64,000 bases of DNA from Mytilus californianus. Lineage: Eukaryota > Mollusca > Bivalvia > Mytilida > Mytilidae. Under the pieces are notes generated by a model that saw only the letters and a list, made by a program, of their open reading frames with translations, ran no database searches and was not told the DNA's origin. Shown in pieces: positions 11,083 to 23,181 of this stretch (the stretch's first letter is position 1; each line of letters starts with the position of its first letter). The stretch lies in assembly GCF_021869535.1 (NCBI RefSeq), contig NW_026262737.1:124001-188000 (forward strand), in the 5' to 3' direction. Position numbers and translations under genes: made by a program.

Positions 11083-14000
11083 CCCTACTGAAAATGTAAA
11101 GTGGGATTTCACTGAAAATACCAGTGGAGTTTCATCAGAGTTCCATTGGAATACCACTGTATTACCACTGGGAAATTTGGTCGGGATTTTCATTGGACAT
11201 TCATTGTTTTCCATTGGGGTATCAGTGGAATATCCAGTGGGATTCCGGTGAATACTCGAGTGGAATACAGTGGAAATTCCATTGGAATACCAGTGAAAAC
11301 TTCGTTGGAATACAATTGTTTTCCCACTGGACATTTATTGTTTTCTACTGGGATACCAGTGGTAATTCCATTGGAAATTGTAACAATCAACCAAAGAAAA
11401 CCAGTGATATTTCAATGGAAATTGACAATTCCACTGAAATGTTAGATATCATTTTGCATGCACTGCTTATTTTTGAATGAATTAATAAGAAAACTTGAAA
11501 TAAGACAATAACCATTTTAATGCAAGTCAACAATTAAAGAAATTACAACAGTTTATACATCATCCACATTTAAGACCTTTTAAACGAAAATATTAACGTT
11601 GATAAATTATCATTTTTTAGTCAAAGATGTATTTACTTAATTGTACATGTAAATCATTTTTCTGGTTAAATCATTCATAAGTCCATGGTAACTTTTGGTC
11701 CTCTTGAAATCTTTCACAAATGGTTTTAATTTTCAATTTTACAAATTTGTTTATTGTGCATTAAACAAACAAAAATGTCCAGTTAACATGCATACGAAAT
11801 ACTTTGTCAGTTTGGTCAGTTTTCTTCATCATCCATTGATATTATTCATGAATTAAGTCCAAAGTTTCTGCATTCCAATCCTGTTCCATTAAGTCTTCAT
11901 TAATTAATCTGAAAGAAAAAAAATCATACATCATAACATGCATAGAATTTTGAATTAAAATAACATTACAATACCATGCTCCAGTCTGCAATTATTCAAA
12001 AATATATGTTACTGGCATATTTTATTTGTGTTTGTGTGTAATTTATTCACAACATTTATACACTAAGAGCAATTTAGACACATGTATGTCTATTATTAAA
12101 GACTATGTGTTCTCTAGATATCTTTGGCTATAGTTGTTGGGTTGCTGTCTCTTAGACTTATAACACACATCTCTTTTTATCAAAATAGACTTTTATTGTT
12201 CATGGATCAGGTGTCTCTCAAAGCCAAATAAAATAGTATGTGTGGTTCCAGTTACATTAAAAAAAAAATTAGGGTAGGTAGGTAAGAATTTTTTTTTTAT
12301 TTTATGGTTTTTTTTTTACATTGAGTCTATCATGTCTATGGGAGCAACATTCTGACTTAAACAGTACTTACTGAAAAATGACAAAAAAATCTTTAGGGTA
12401 GGCTATTGTTAAGATTAAAAAAAAAAGGTAGGTAAGGTAATTGGAACCACGCAAATATTTTTATTTAGCCTCATATTATCTTTCCCTTTGTGTTGTGTTT
12501 GTTGTTGGTTTACTATCTGGTTGAAGCATACCAGACACCTCATTTTGTTCACATAATAGCCATGATTAACCATTGTGCATGATGATCGGATCAATGTTTT
12601 TGAGATGTGTTTACAGCTTATAGATGTGAATGATTAACATGATTAATGTATTTTTATTTCAAGTGTGGGAAGGATGAAAAAATAATTCAATAAGTACCTT
12701 TCAATAATCTTATACTCAAATTTCTTTTCTGCTGCTGGTTCGTTTGTTTTCATCGTGTTTTCATATTATTGAGTGGATATTGATCATCATTTTTGCAGCT
12801 TTGTACCTTCACCATGATCAATCCCTTTTAATATATGGACAACCTAAAAAAAATGTAAAAACATTTTATTAATAATTTTTAATTCTGGTCATGACCTGTA
12901 TGCATCATATATTACTGATATTTATCATACAATGTACATATATAATTAAGAAGCTTCTTTCAGTTAAGTATAAAGACTCTAAAACACAATATTAACCTTT
13001 AGGGATTTTTTGTGTTGCATGTCCATCCAAATCAGAACATGGCAAAATTAAGTTGAATGTGCCTGAATGTGTGTAGTAAACTGTAAACATCTTTCCTTGA
13101 TTGTGAATGCACACAATGTAATTCAATATTGAGAATAATAAAATTATTATTACATTCCCACCTCCCCCTTTTCAGAACACCAAATGGTCATCCTCAAAGT
13201 GTGAACTAACAGAGCCCATGAATGAAACTAAAGGGGGTGTATATCTTTTTTTTTTTTAATTTTAATTAAAAATATTCATGATGTAAAAATCTCTTAAAAA
13301 TTACCTGTATCTGCTGTACGTCTGCCCTACATCAGCACATCGTCTCATCGTAAATTCTTGGTTCAACAGCTAATGTCATACCTAAATGTTCTGCCTTTAA
13401 TGTCTATTTTTTTATTTATCGAAGGTTGTTGAGTATTAATTATTATTAACACGATTAATGTAACTACAGCTGGACAATGCTGGACAGGATACATATTCGT
13501 ACAATATTTTTAGTTTCAAATTTGAACACATTCCGTGTATTAATGATAACGACTATCTGATTGGCCGATCGGAAATCCCGGAAATAGAGTTATCTAATCA
13601 AATCAGCAGTTATATATATAGTCTGGTAGAAAAAAATGGCAGCCTCCATGAATGTAAACATGTGTGTTGAAAAACAACATTATAGACTACAGTTTCACGA
13701 ATTTTCTGCTCAAATTATGCCAAAACACTGACATTTAGCGTACAATTGATTGGAGCGGATTATATGTGAAATGTTTCTATAGATTAACTTATATGACCCG
13801 AGTTCCAGTGCCGAGTTCAAGACATGAAAACGATGAAAAATTCATCACACCGACAAAGTTAAGATACCGAAACAGTTTATAGAACAATGTGGAAAATGAA
13901 ATCCGTTCACTTTACTTTTCTCAAAAGAACAGTAGACCAGTAACAGTTAATGAACATGATGAAGTCAAAGGAGAAATAATTATATTGTTGTATACATGTA

Positions 14001-14926
14001 GACTGTAGTGCAGGGCAGTTGCCAGTACGGTCACTTGAAGAAAAAAACGGAGTTATCCTAACAATTCGTACAGTTTGAAATTTATTTCTGCAACAGATCT
14101 GTTTAAAACGGCCCTTTTAAGAGCCATGCACATTTTTTCAAAAAGAATCTTAATTGTTTTTGTTCGTTAAATCAAACAGAATCTTATTCTCAACCCAATT
14201 TGATATAAAATATTCATTTCTTTATTTATATTATCTGATTATTGAACATTTAATTTTATTTCTTAATAGTTAAAATGTATCCTTTCAATGTGTCATACTC
14301 ATAGGCTATATGGTGATGTATTATATTCACCCTACATCTGAGGAGCTACCATTTTACTTATTTTATATGGGGGGGGGGGGGGGGTCTTTCAGACCAAATG
14401 ATTATTTTCATTTGTTACTAGGCAAGTGATTTCATATCACATTTAACCATGTAACATTTTTTGAACAAATGTTTCATATACATGTATATATGTTGGTTTA
14501 TGAAATATTCATTACATCCCATATATTATCATGATTATATTATTTAATTTCTTATCAGGCCAGAAAATTATATGTTACAAATTAAATCCTTTATATAATA
14601 ATCATGCACTTAATTATCTGAAAAATTTAAATTAGAAGTATATATTCCTTTAAATTTCTAAGTCCAAAATTCCACTGGAATATTTGCATTAAATCAAAAC
14701 TCCACTGAAATATAAACAATAATATTCCACTGGAAATTAATTGGAAAATCTTTGGAAGTTTCATTGGAAATTTCACTGATTTTCCATTGGAATTACAGTG
14801 TGAAAAATATTCCAGATGTTTTGGATGAAATTCTAATGGGATTCCATCGGAATATTTTTTTCCACTGAATACCAGTGTAATTTCACTGGAAATCCAGTGG
14901 AATCCCGTACTCATTTTCAGTAGGGT
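11083..14926. mobile_element. Large non-autonomous DNA transposon with CCAGTGGAA-rich ends (~3.84 kb)
   Basis: The outer ends CCCTACTGAAAATG (from 11085) and CATTTTCAGTAGGG (to about 14926) are perfect reverse complements. Just inside each end, for about 350 bp at the left (11100-11450) and 280 bp at the right (14640-14915), there are more than ten degenerate copies of CCAGTGGAATTCC in both orientations. The 3.2-kb interior has no transposase frame that I can see. Subterminal arrays of this kind are known transposase-binding regions in several cut-and-paste families; the family here is unknown. Open frames inside the left array are periodic artefacts. Target duplication not clear. The right end lies about 130 bp before the first EGF-receptor exon. 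Confidence 0.75.
12239..12458. repeat. Nested hairpin MITE (GGTAGGTAAG type)
   Basis: The ends GTGTGGTTCCAGTTAC and TAATTGGAACCACGC are near-inverted. Subterminal AGGGTAGGTAGGTAAG blocks and poly-A/T runs are also inverted. It sits inside the 3.84-kb element and must be younger than it. Confidence 0.65.
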
Positions 14927-15059
14927 TGTCCCGTCACATTGTTCTCAATTATAAAAACATCATAAACATATCTTTATTTACAGTATTTATACGATATTTC
15001 ATAACAAGGTTGTTCATTTACATCGAAGAAGAAGTTATTTGTAAATGCATATTTTTCAG

Positions 15060-15142
15060 GATAAAGCATGGCAACGTTTACAGGAATGTAATAGTGAGAA
15101 ACTGTTGTTATAACTTCTTTAGGATGAATGGAACCTGTGTAG
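15060..15142 (+). CDS. Exon A of EGF/NIM-like receptor (ectodomain)
   Basis: An 83-bp internal exon bounded by an acceptor (ATTTTTCAG, ending 15059) and a perfect donor (G|GTAAGT at 15143). It completes a split codon with one G, reads 27 codons and leaves one G. The peptide includes HGNVYRNVIVRNCCYNFF and then NGTCV. The CCxNxxxxxNGxC pattern resembles the start of NIM/EMI-like cysteine modules in Nimrod/Draper/MEGF proteins. Its trailing G joins exon B (G|AA = Glu). The upstream signal-peptide exon is not identified; a 3.84-kb transposon lies immediately 5'. Partial gene. Confidence 0.7.
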
Positions 15143-15304
15143 GTAAGTTAAAAACGTATCATACATTTTAACATTTCATTTTGTCGTTTGCCATTTCTAA
15201 AACAAAGAAATACATATTAGAAGAAAGCAAATTGTATAAAAGAAAATAAATACCAATTATATCATGATATCTATGCAAACAAATCTTACAATGATAGCTA
15301 ATAT

Positions 15305-17252
15305 GGTGTCATCCTGGTTTGCCCACTTTTAATTACATGCATAAAAAATTATGTAAACATAGGGGGAATTGTTGTTTTAACAATTATAGTTTATTTCTGA
15401 ATTAAAGACATATTTTTTACCTTTATTTTACCTGTAAAATTTATCGATAAATAGTTTATTTCTGAATCATGTGAATTATAGTCATATTTTTTACCTTTAT
15501 TTTACCTGTAAAATTTTATAAAGGATATTACATTCTGCTATTTAATCAAGGAAAATGTGCAAAAATATTCTATATTTGATATATTTTTAGCAGGAAAATG
15601 ACAAATAGAAAAATAAATTGGAAAAAATGTGTACAAAAATGTTTATCATTTTAAAAATTTATGAAATAATAGTTTTAATTATTGGTACATACTGAAAAAA
15701 AGTAAAAAAGTAAAATAATGAAACTAAAGATTAGAATAAATGTCATTTGAATTTCTTTTTATTTATTCAACTTATTTTTTTTTTTTTAATAAATACACTG
15801 TTTTGAAATCTAATACAAAAATATCCATTTAATTCTAACAAGTAGAATATAAATGCAACTGTTCAGGAGCCGAGCTTTAATTATGACACAATTTAAACAG
15901 TGATCTGCATCCAAGCTAGCATTTTCTTCTTAAAAAATAACAATAAAATATCATTCAATTAATAATCATGATTTCAAAGTTTTAATCAATTTTTACAATT
16001 TACACAAGCTGTTAACAATTTCTGACTCTTTTGTGAGCGGTTCTCACAAAATTATTGTATTATAAATATGAAATTGTCTTACATTCGAATCATTCAAACC
16101 AAGTATGGCAAAAACGCACAAGTTCAACAACTTCAAAAGGCACAGAAATGTGGACTATAGTCGTATTATAAAGAAAATGAAGACATTACTCGACTTATAC
16201 GACGAGCCGCAGTATTACCTATTGTTCCACCCCACTTTGTTGAAGATGTTTGGCTAATAAATTTAGAAGACATTGGCGAAGCTGACAACATACCCGCTAC
16301 AACTTCATTTACAGATTACGTGACCGAGTTCTGGGTTGAAAGATACCGCTTCCTATGGAACCACTACTACACAGAAGGACCCCGCACCATCAATCACCTT
16401 GAAGGATGGAACAACAAACTTACGAAGAGACTCCAACATGCCCACCCTAACATCTACGAGATCATTGAGTTACTGAAGAAGACCGAGGCACTAACAGAAT
16501 GTAATATTATCCAGTATGCAGCAGGAGCAGCCCGCCCACCAAAAAGACGACGATACAGAGTAATAGACCAGACTCCAACTACTGAAAGACAGATACCAAC
16601 AAGGACTTATCAACGTGATATACTACTCTGACGCAGCATCCCATCTTCTCCGTTTGACCTGAACATCTAAGTGAAATATTGTAATTTGTGACTTTGTAAA
16701 TATAATGTTTTGTGACTTTGTAAATATAATGTTTTGTGACTTTTGACGTATATATAAAAGATTGTATTTCTCATCATTATACATATAGTGCCCCATATTA
16801 CTTATTTTACCATAGTGCTTTGTTTATTTCTTTATGCAATACATATATAAAATTGATTCATATATTATATAAATTACTTTTGCAATAAAAGAGAACTTGT
16901 ATTGGTGTATTTATATCATGAAAATCATTCAAAAACTAATGAATTATAAAGACACTTTTATAATTGAATGTCATTGTTTTGTCATTTGTTGTACATGTAT
17001 GGTAAATGAATTGATTGAATTGATATTAAATTATTGAGAAAAAATATTTGATTTACTTATTATTTTTCTATACAAATGAAAATGGAATTACAAAAAAAAA
17101 AAATACCTGAATATATAGAAAACACTAATAAACTATATACCTAAGTTGGAACAGACTATACAATTGTATGCTCATTAAACCTTTTGTCTTTTTTGTTTTC
17201 TTTACTAATAGATAATTGGTATAATTAAAAGTGGGCAAACCAGGAGTAAACC
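15305..17252 (+). mobile_element. MULE-derived transposon copy 1, with TIR and 8-bp target duplication
   Basis: Terminal inverted repeats of about 31 bp: the inner 24 bp (15312-15335 against 17222-17245, core CCTGGTTTGCCCACTTTTAA) are perfect, and the outer 7 bp have three mismatches. The element is flanked by the exact 8-bp direct repeat GCTAATAT at 15297-15304 and 17253-17260, which fixes the borders. Inside is only a broken C-terminal transposase fragment (16100-16631), so it is non-autonomous. It lies in the intron between exons A and B of the EGF-like receptor. Its 3' part is shared with the decayed copy at 61560-62933. Confidence 0.85.
16105..16631 (+). pseudogene. MULE transposase C-terminal fragment, broken
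   Basis: The reading frame contains a TAG at 16158-16160 where the sibling copy at 61.8 kb reads CAG. It then continues through WLINLEDIGEADNIP, a W-rich segment and the block NHLEGWNNKLTKRLQHAHPN, ending in a TGA after LRDILL-like residues (stop at 16629-16631). NNHxEGWHxxL...aHPn is a recognisable C-terminal signature of MULE-type transposases. The N-terminal DDE half is absent. A shorter downstream frame starts at 16320. Inactive remnant. Confidence 0.7.
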
Positions 17253-17347
17253 GCTAATATATATTTCTAACGAGGAAAATTGACATATGTTAATCTACCA
17301 ATCATGATACATGTAGCGTTTATTAAATTATACACTTATAATTTCAG

Positions 17348-17453
17348 AATGTCCAATCGGTCACTACTCTAAAGGCATAAAATGTATGAAATGCCGACAT
17401 GGACAATTCGGGAGAAAATGCGCAGAAACCTGTAGTTGTAGCAGATCGGAAAG
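17348..17453 (+). CDS. Exon B of EGF/NIM-like receptor (EGF module)
   Basis: A 106-bp exon between acceptor ATAATTTCAG (AG at 17346-17347) and donor AAAG|GTAACT. It opens with AA, completing Glu from exon A, reads 34 codons and leaves AG. The peptide (CPIGHYSKGIKCMKC, then CRHGQFGRKCAETCSCSRSE) has the Cys/Gly spacing of the EGF modules in MEGF10/Draper-like receptors. The trailing AG pairs with the leading A of each 35-bp exon at 19727, 24977 and 30018 to give Arg, so all three can follow in frame. Confidence 0.75.
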
Positions 17454-17624
17454 GTAACTGCTTTCATTGAAGAAAATAAGTTGCAGACATTTTTAAATTA
17501 AATATTATATTTTTTAGTTGTCGAATTATGATTTATGAACTTATGACTACATATTACCACTATGCATAATGTGCAGATGCCATTCAAGATATTTAACTCT
17601 TTGTTTTTAATCAAACCATAAGAC

Positions 17625-18335
17625 AAGTTTTCATGAAAGAGAGAGGCGAAAGATACCAAAGGGATATTCAAACTCAAAAGTCGAAAACAAACTGATAACG
17701 CCATGGCAAAACTAAAAAAGAAAAAAACGGAGAATGTTTCCATGGGACACAGATGATGCACCCGCTTGCATATAACGTTATAAAAGGACATAACTCGAAA
17801 ACGGTACAAGTGACGCCACCCAAATTCAAACTTCAAAACTCCAGAAGCGCCTGCATATGGGGTATTTATCTCCAAGTTGATACGATATTCCAGGGCTTGT
17901 ATTTCCTATCATGATTTCCCTGATAGAGGTTTGCTGCTAACAGGGAAGCTATTAAACCATGATTTCCTTTAAATATTACGGACGCCGTATCACGAGTTGG
18001 TTGACCGTTATGGAACATCCGTTTCACAGATGATCGCGGATATGTTCCAAATGTCGTAACTACAATCTAGTCACCTTTTTCCACGAATGTGACCTACTGA
18101 AACACGACGGTTGCCACATGTGGAGCAGGATCTGCTTACCCTTCCGGAGCACCCGAGATCAACCCCAGTTTTTTGGTGGAGGTTTGTGTTGCTCAGTCTT
18201 TAGTTTTCTGTTTGTCTGTTGGTCTTTTTTTTCTTTTTTAGCCATGGCGTTGTCAGTTTATTTTCGACTTAAGAGTTTGGATGTCCATTTTGGTATCTTT
18301 CGCCTCTCTTTTAAGTTATACCTTGCCGTGAAATT
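17625..18335. repeat. Interspersed repeat, family 3 (retroelement remnant)
   Basis: Includes AGGCGAAAGATACCAAAGGG, a TCATGATTTCC block, GAGTTGGTTGACCGTTATGG and GTGGAGCAGGATCTGCTTAC followed by CTTCCGGAGCACCCGAGATC. Parts are reverse complements of one another near the two ends (GGCGAAAGATACCAAA at 17645 against TTTGGTATCTTTCGCC at 18288). From memory this is the terminal-repeat region of a second Penelope-like family in mussels. Antisense pieces recur at 21740-21905 and 27050-27185. Confidence 0.6.
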
Positions 18336-19726
18336 GACATAAATGTTTAATTTCCACATTGTACTGATAAAGCCATAATTCTGTTAACTTCTCTTACACA
18401 AAATAAACACAAAGTAAAACTGGGGTGAACGATACCGAAATGAACATTCAACATTCACTTGTTGAGAGAAACCGACAATACCATGGCATAAAACTTTAAA
18501 CCAAAAATACACAAACAATAACACGTTCTGCAACCAAAACTAAAGTCAAGACAAAAAGGAACATGACCCAAGAACCCCGGAGGTGTTATTGCAGACGTTT
18601 GGCAGATCTTGCCCTATATGTGACATCCGCCGTGTCGCTCATGGTGATGAGTTTCAACCGTTTGTGTCAATCAGTTGGGGATGTGTGTAAAATCTTTAAA
18701 CACATGCGCAATTAGAAGTAATATTCTTCTACCAAAATATGGTCAGTCAAATTATTGCTATGGAGTAAACATTTACTCAACACGTTTGGCGTTTACGCAT
18801 CTCAATACATATGTTACGCGCGTGCATATTCCTATAATCATAGACACTTTGACGAGTTGAAAGTCTCTTTATCAATTTTTTCCTAGTCAATGTCATCGTG
18901 TTCTCAATTTTATCAACTGAGATAAACCATTCTGAATCGAGTAGCTTAATAGCTTTCACAAAAAATGTAAGAACAATTTAAGACAATAGCGATATAAATA
19001 GTTCTAAAAGGTTATTAAAAACGACAAGTTGATTAAAGATCACACGAGTTTTTACGGTCATCATCACCAATTGGTTGTATAACCCAACTCCAGAAATACA
19101 TTTTTTTGTGGGTTTAAATCAAATAAAATGGTCTGACTGCTTATCCTGTCGAAGTATCTGTTCACGATCCTTGCAGAGTTCATTCAATAATTCCCTTTCG
19201 TTTTTTAATCGTTGGTTGGGGTTTTTCCAGATTTTAACATGGGTAATGTCCAAATATATGAACGACAGGATGCTAAAAGAAGGCAATCTAATACATTTAC
19301 ACTTTACCACAAAAACACGAAATAAAAGCTCATAACGCTTTTATGTTCAACATTATCATTATGATATCTGACAGATTGATTATAGAATGGCTACTGTAAG
19401 GGACCAACATTGGCTTTTACATACATGAATCTTCACCTCATCTTAAAATACTCACGGTTAGATTGGCACAAGCGCTGGCGTTATATGCTTACGTTAAATG
19501 TATAATATAATATGGCAAGTATGTATCTATATGTTTAATGATAAATCTTTTATGTATTTATTTCACGACGTGGTGTTTGGTAAAGTGTTAGAAGCTTGAA
19601 TATTCTATAAATACATTGCCTTCTTCAAATATATCACTGAATTCTGTATTAAAAATGATCCAGTTTACTTAGAAAACATGTGGTGAGGTTTTGATTGAAA
19701 TTTTATCGTTTTTGTTTTGTATGCAG

Positions 19727-19761
19727 ATGCGATCATAGAGTTGGATGCGTTACTAGCGATG
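19727..19761 (+). CDS. Exon C1 (35 bp, end of EGF module)
   Basis: Micro-exon between acceptor TTTTGTATGCAG and donor G|GTAAGT. It reads A, then CDHRVGCVTSD, then G. With the AG left by exon B this makes RCDHRVGC, the last cysteines of the EGF module. The trailing G plus TA of exon D1 makes Val. The same exon, with identical splice sites, recurs at 24977 and 30018. Confidence 0.75.
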
Positions 19762-20394
19762 GTAAGTGATGACATGAATATTTATAATTGCTCATAACTT
19801 TTGTCATATTCAAAAATAATTGTATTTTCAATGCTCCATTTGCGCTCCAGCAAAAGCCTAGCTTTCCTGATAACAAACCATATACATATAGAAAAGTCAA
19901 TATATAGTCCTTAGTATAAGGTTAGTCCCAGTATATTGTCGCATTGAAATATTTATATACTATAATTGTGTCATACAGCAATAAATCTAGTCACACAGCT
20001 AAAAAACACATGAGTGCTGTAGTTTGTATTAAACAGGAATGTATACACGACAGAAGAACATTACTACGCAATAGAATAATTTCTGTTACAAGAGCACGAT
20101 TACTCTGACGAATCATCACAGATACAAGGCTTACAATTTTGGTGATATATTCTTGGTGTATGTGGTTCATTTAATTTTACGCAAAAAGGATAGTCATCTC
20201 GACAACCATCATCAACAGAAAAACCAACCACTGTCTGTTGCTATTATGTCCATCGTTACTATAACTGAATCACTAGAAAATAGGTGTGAGCTTTACATTT
20301 TGAATTGGATTATAACAAAACTGTTACTGAACAAAACACTAAAATATTTTTTTTGCAATTCAATAGTTTATCCGGTATGGTATGGTGTTATATA

Positions 20395-20545
20395 TACAAA
20401 TAAGAAGATGTGGTATTATTCCCAATGAGACAACTCTCCACCAGAGACTAAATGCCAAATGACGTAGAAGTTAACAACTATAGGGGACCGTAAGGCATTC
20501 AACAAAGAGCGAAACCCATACGGCATCGTAAACTGTAAAGGGACC
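20395..20545 (-). repeat. Penelope-like 3'-tail fragment (antisense), unit 1
   Basis: AAGAAGATGTGGTATTATTC, CCAATGAGACAACTC, TAACAACTATAGGG and GGCATTCAACAAAGAG are reverse complements of the tail seen at 35580-35735. Equivalent pieces lie at 25675-25830 and 30650-30800 in units 2 and 3. Confidence 0.75.
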
Positions 20546-20655
20546 AAAAATTACAAATAGTACACAACTTAAAAACTCAATATAGATATTGAATGCAAAT
20601 TTATAATCGTTCAATTGCGAAAACATTACAAAATATAACTTTGTTTTTATTGTAG

Positions 20656-21167
20656 TAAAGCCTATCAAGGATAAAAAGATATTCATAGTCTTGATCATCC
20701 CAATCGGTATCCTGATCATAATTATTTTAACTTATAAATATTATCAAAAGAATAAACAAGGTAATATCGCAAGTACTAATGCAACGTCCAATCTATCTGC
20801 GGACATCAATAAAAAAACTGTTACTTCAAATAAATATGATGTACAGGAAGAGCCCCATTTGTATGACGACATATCTGAAGGAGTACAAGGAAGCCATATG
20901 GCAGTCGGAGAAAATGTCAATGAGGAAAACGAAATTATCAATGTTTCTATCCAATATCATGACACATGTGATTCTTTTAGTGAAGAGAATGAATCAGAGA
21001 CAGAAAATGTAACAAACAAAACTAATCGTGATCATGGAATAGATTCAACAAGCGAGAACAGTAACAGCGTTTCTGGATATTCACATTCATATGAGGCCAT
21101 TAATTCTAAAAACATCGAAACGCACGAATACCTATCATTGGAAACAAATTATACAACAGACTGTTAA
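20656..21167 (+). CDS. Terminal exon D1: transmembrane and ITAM-like tail
   Basis: The acceptor TTTTATTGTAG ends at 20655 and the exon runs to the TAA at 21165-21167 (169 residues from the completed Val). After a short KPIKDKK linker comes a membrane span (IFIVLIIPIGILIIIILTY), then a basic stop-transfer KYYQKNK and a 135-residue acidic, Ser/Asn-rich tail. Three YxxI/L motifs are seen: YDDI (20862-20873), YEAI (21090-21101) and YLSL (21129-21140). The last two are nine residues apart, as in an ITAM. Draper and MEGF10-type engulfment receptors use such motifs for SH2-kinase signalling; that role here is inference. A possible poly-A signal AATAAA lies at 21195-21200. Confidence 0.75.
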
Positions 21168-21654
21168 AATATGTCAAACCCTATAAATCAAGATAATAAA
21201 ACAATATTTATCAATTGAAAACGAATATCTCAGACTGCAAATTTAAATATCATAAGGATCAACGGAATATAGAGTGTCTAGACAAAATATTAACATTTTT
21301 AATACTCTATTTATTCATTGAAGTCATTATACTGAATTTTGTGTTACGTTTGTTATGGCAAATTGTTTATGACCTCAAGGATGTACCTACTAATCCATAA
21401 TCAGTTGTTGAAGTCACATAGACTTCATATATATAAGACATGAATTTGTTTATATGTAGAGTAGTATTTTTTTTTTATCAATTGACGACCTCACAGTACT
21501 TAATGAGAGTTATCACTCATAAAAACAGTTAGCAACAAATCCACTTGTACTCCTTTATGAAATGACTGCATATATGATATACGGCTGCAAAAGAGGGTTC
21601 AATAGAATGCAACACCCAATAACAGACAAGTGTATAATATGAATGTGTTTCATA

Positions 21655-21905
21655 AGTTTCATAACATTTGGTTGAGGCAAACTAATTTTGGGACGTACGG
21701 ACGGATGTACAGACGGACAAGGGTTACACTTAATGCCCCCTCCACTGTGACGGGGACATAAAAAACAACAAAAGACAAACAACTGTACACAAAACAACAC
21801 AACATAGAAAACTAAAGACTGAGCAGCACGAGCCCCACAAAAACCGGGCGTTATCTGAGAAGATCCGCAGGGGTAAGCAAATCCTGCTTATAACAACTAT
21901 TAAAT
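21655..21905. repeat. Repeat cluster, unit 1 downstream flank
   Basis: An ACGGACGG-type block with TTAATGCCCCCTCCACTGTG (a common bivalve repeat, from memory) is followed by an antisense piece of family 3 (AACTAAAGACTGAGCAGCAC; GGGTAAGCAAATCCTGC). The same composite is at 26970-27185 in unit 2. A G-run of about 15 bases follows at 21952-21967. Confidence 0.6.
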
Positions 21906-23181
21906 ATACACTTTTTTGTTTTGTTTTGGTTTTTTTTGTTGGTTTTTTTTTGGGGGGGGGGGGGGGGTTTAACGAAAAAAATGATTTAGCTTCAAATTGC
22001 GATTGGCGATAACTATAATATTTTTTAACACTCATTTTTTTTTTCAATTTAAAACGTACAAATTTCACAGTGAAGCTAGAAATGTACATCGTAAAGCTTA
22101 TAGCAACACAGAATCTGAGCACGAAACATTTTTGTTGACCAAAACGCCATTAACATATCATAAACCGTATTATCATAAATCCTGTCAGACGACAATGGAA
22201 ACTTAAAAAAAAACTATCAAGATGGAAGATAGTTGTGTTTCATTATTTATGGAAATGAGGGACTGAACCTATCAGAAAACGGAATGTTGATTACTAAACT
22301 AAAGGTGCAAGTGACGGATTATAATTCATATGTCGAGTATTCGGAGACATTTGTTCATAACAGGACAATCAATGTTAAACTAGTTCAAAGATGTATTTTC
22401 ATTGCTCAGTGTACATGCATAATTGAGATTTTCAAAGTACGTTTCAGTGGAGAACAAGGACAAGGACAATAGCAATTGGACAATTAATATTTATGTTTTT
22501 GCGATTAAGACTCTGCACATGTTTTTTTTTTGAGTGCAGAAATATTGGACATTGCTTGTTTATTTGAAATCGGTTTCAATTGTGTCAAAAGTAATACAGA
22601 TACGATTCAACCAATACAAAAACCAAAAAATGGCGATTATTAAAATTTGGATATTGATCAAATTGGACAATTCTCGTGCTAATGAAACCTGATCCCTTTA
22701 TATATCATTTATACAAAGGTTTGTTGTATGAAGCTTATTTCGATTAAAATTTAAAAACACCAAACCCAAGTCAAAGGTTATCTGTAACCAATGTTATGGG
22801 TCCCATTATAATGCAACTTGCTGAATGAATAAGGGTTAAACATACCTTTACTTTGAAACCTGTTTATTCATTTACATACATATTTTATGTATCAGCTCAT
22901 TATCGTTCTTTTGTGTTGTTAAGTTATCCCTTGTCGTGAAATTGACATACATGTTTAATTTTCACATTGTACTGATAAAGCTATAATTCTGTAAACTTCC
23001 TATTACACAAAATAAACGCAAAGTAAAACAGGGGTGAACGATATCGAACTGAATATTCAACATTCACTTGTTGATTCGTTGAGAGAAACCGACAATACCA
23101 TGGCATAAAACTTAAAACAACAAATAGACAAACAATAGTACGTACTGCAACCAAAACAAAAGTCGAGGCAAAAAGGAACAA

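Larger units (their letters stand above)
18312..22919 (+). repeat. Segmental duplication unit 1 (contains exons C1 and D1)
   Basis: First of three head-to-tail copies. It starts at AAGTTATACCTTGCCGTG and aligns throughout with 22920-28228 and 28229-31418. Introns and flanks are conserved along with the exons, so this is DNA-level duplication. Unit 1 lacks the Penelope-like tail inserted in units 2 and 3. An antisense Penelope-like tail fragment (20395-20545) is present in all three units and so predates the duplication. Confidence 0.85.

Noticed and set aside
11041..11480. Overlapping open frames on both strands (Trp/Ser/Gly/Ile-rich peptides)
   Set aside because: They are translations of the CCAGTGGAA array; the periodic residues come from the DNA repeat.
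14368..14387. G-run as a regulatory G-quadruplex
   Set aside because: A single homopolymer inside a transposon; more likely slippage or a sequencing artefact.
14926..15171. 81-codon frame starting at 14926 as a complete small protein
   Set aside because: The frame runs through a clear splice acceptor and donor. Only 15060-15142 fits the receptor and joins exon B in phase.
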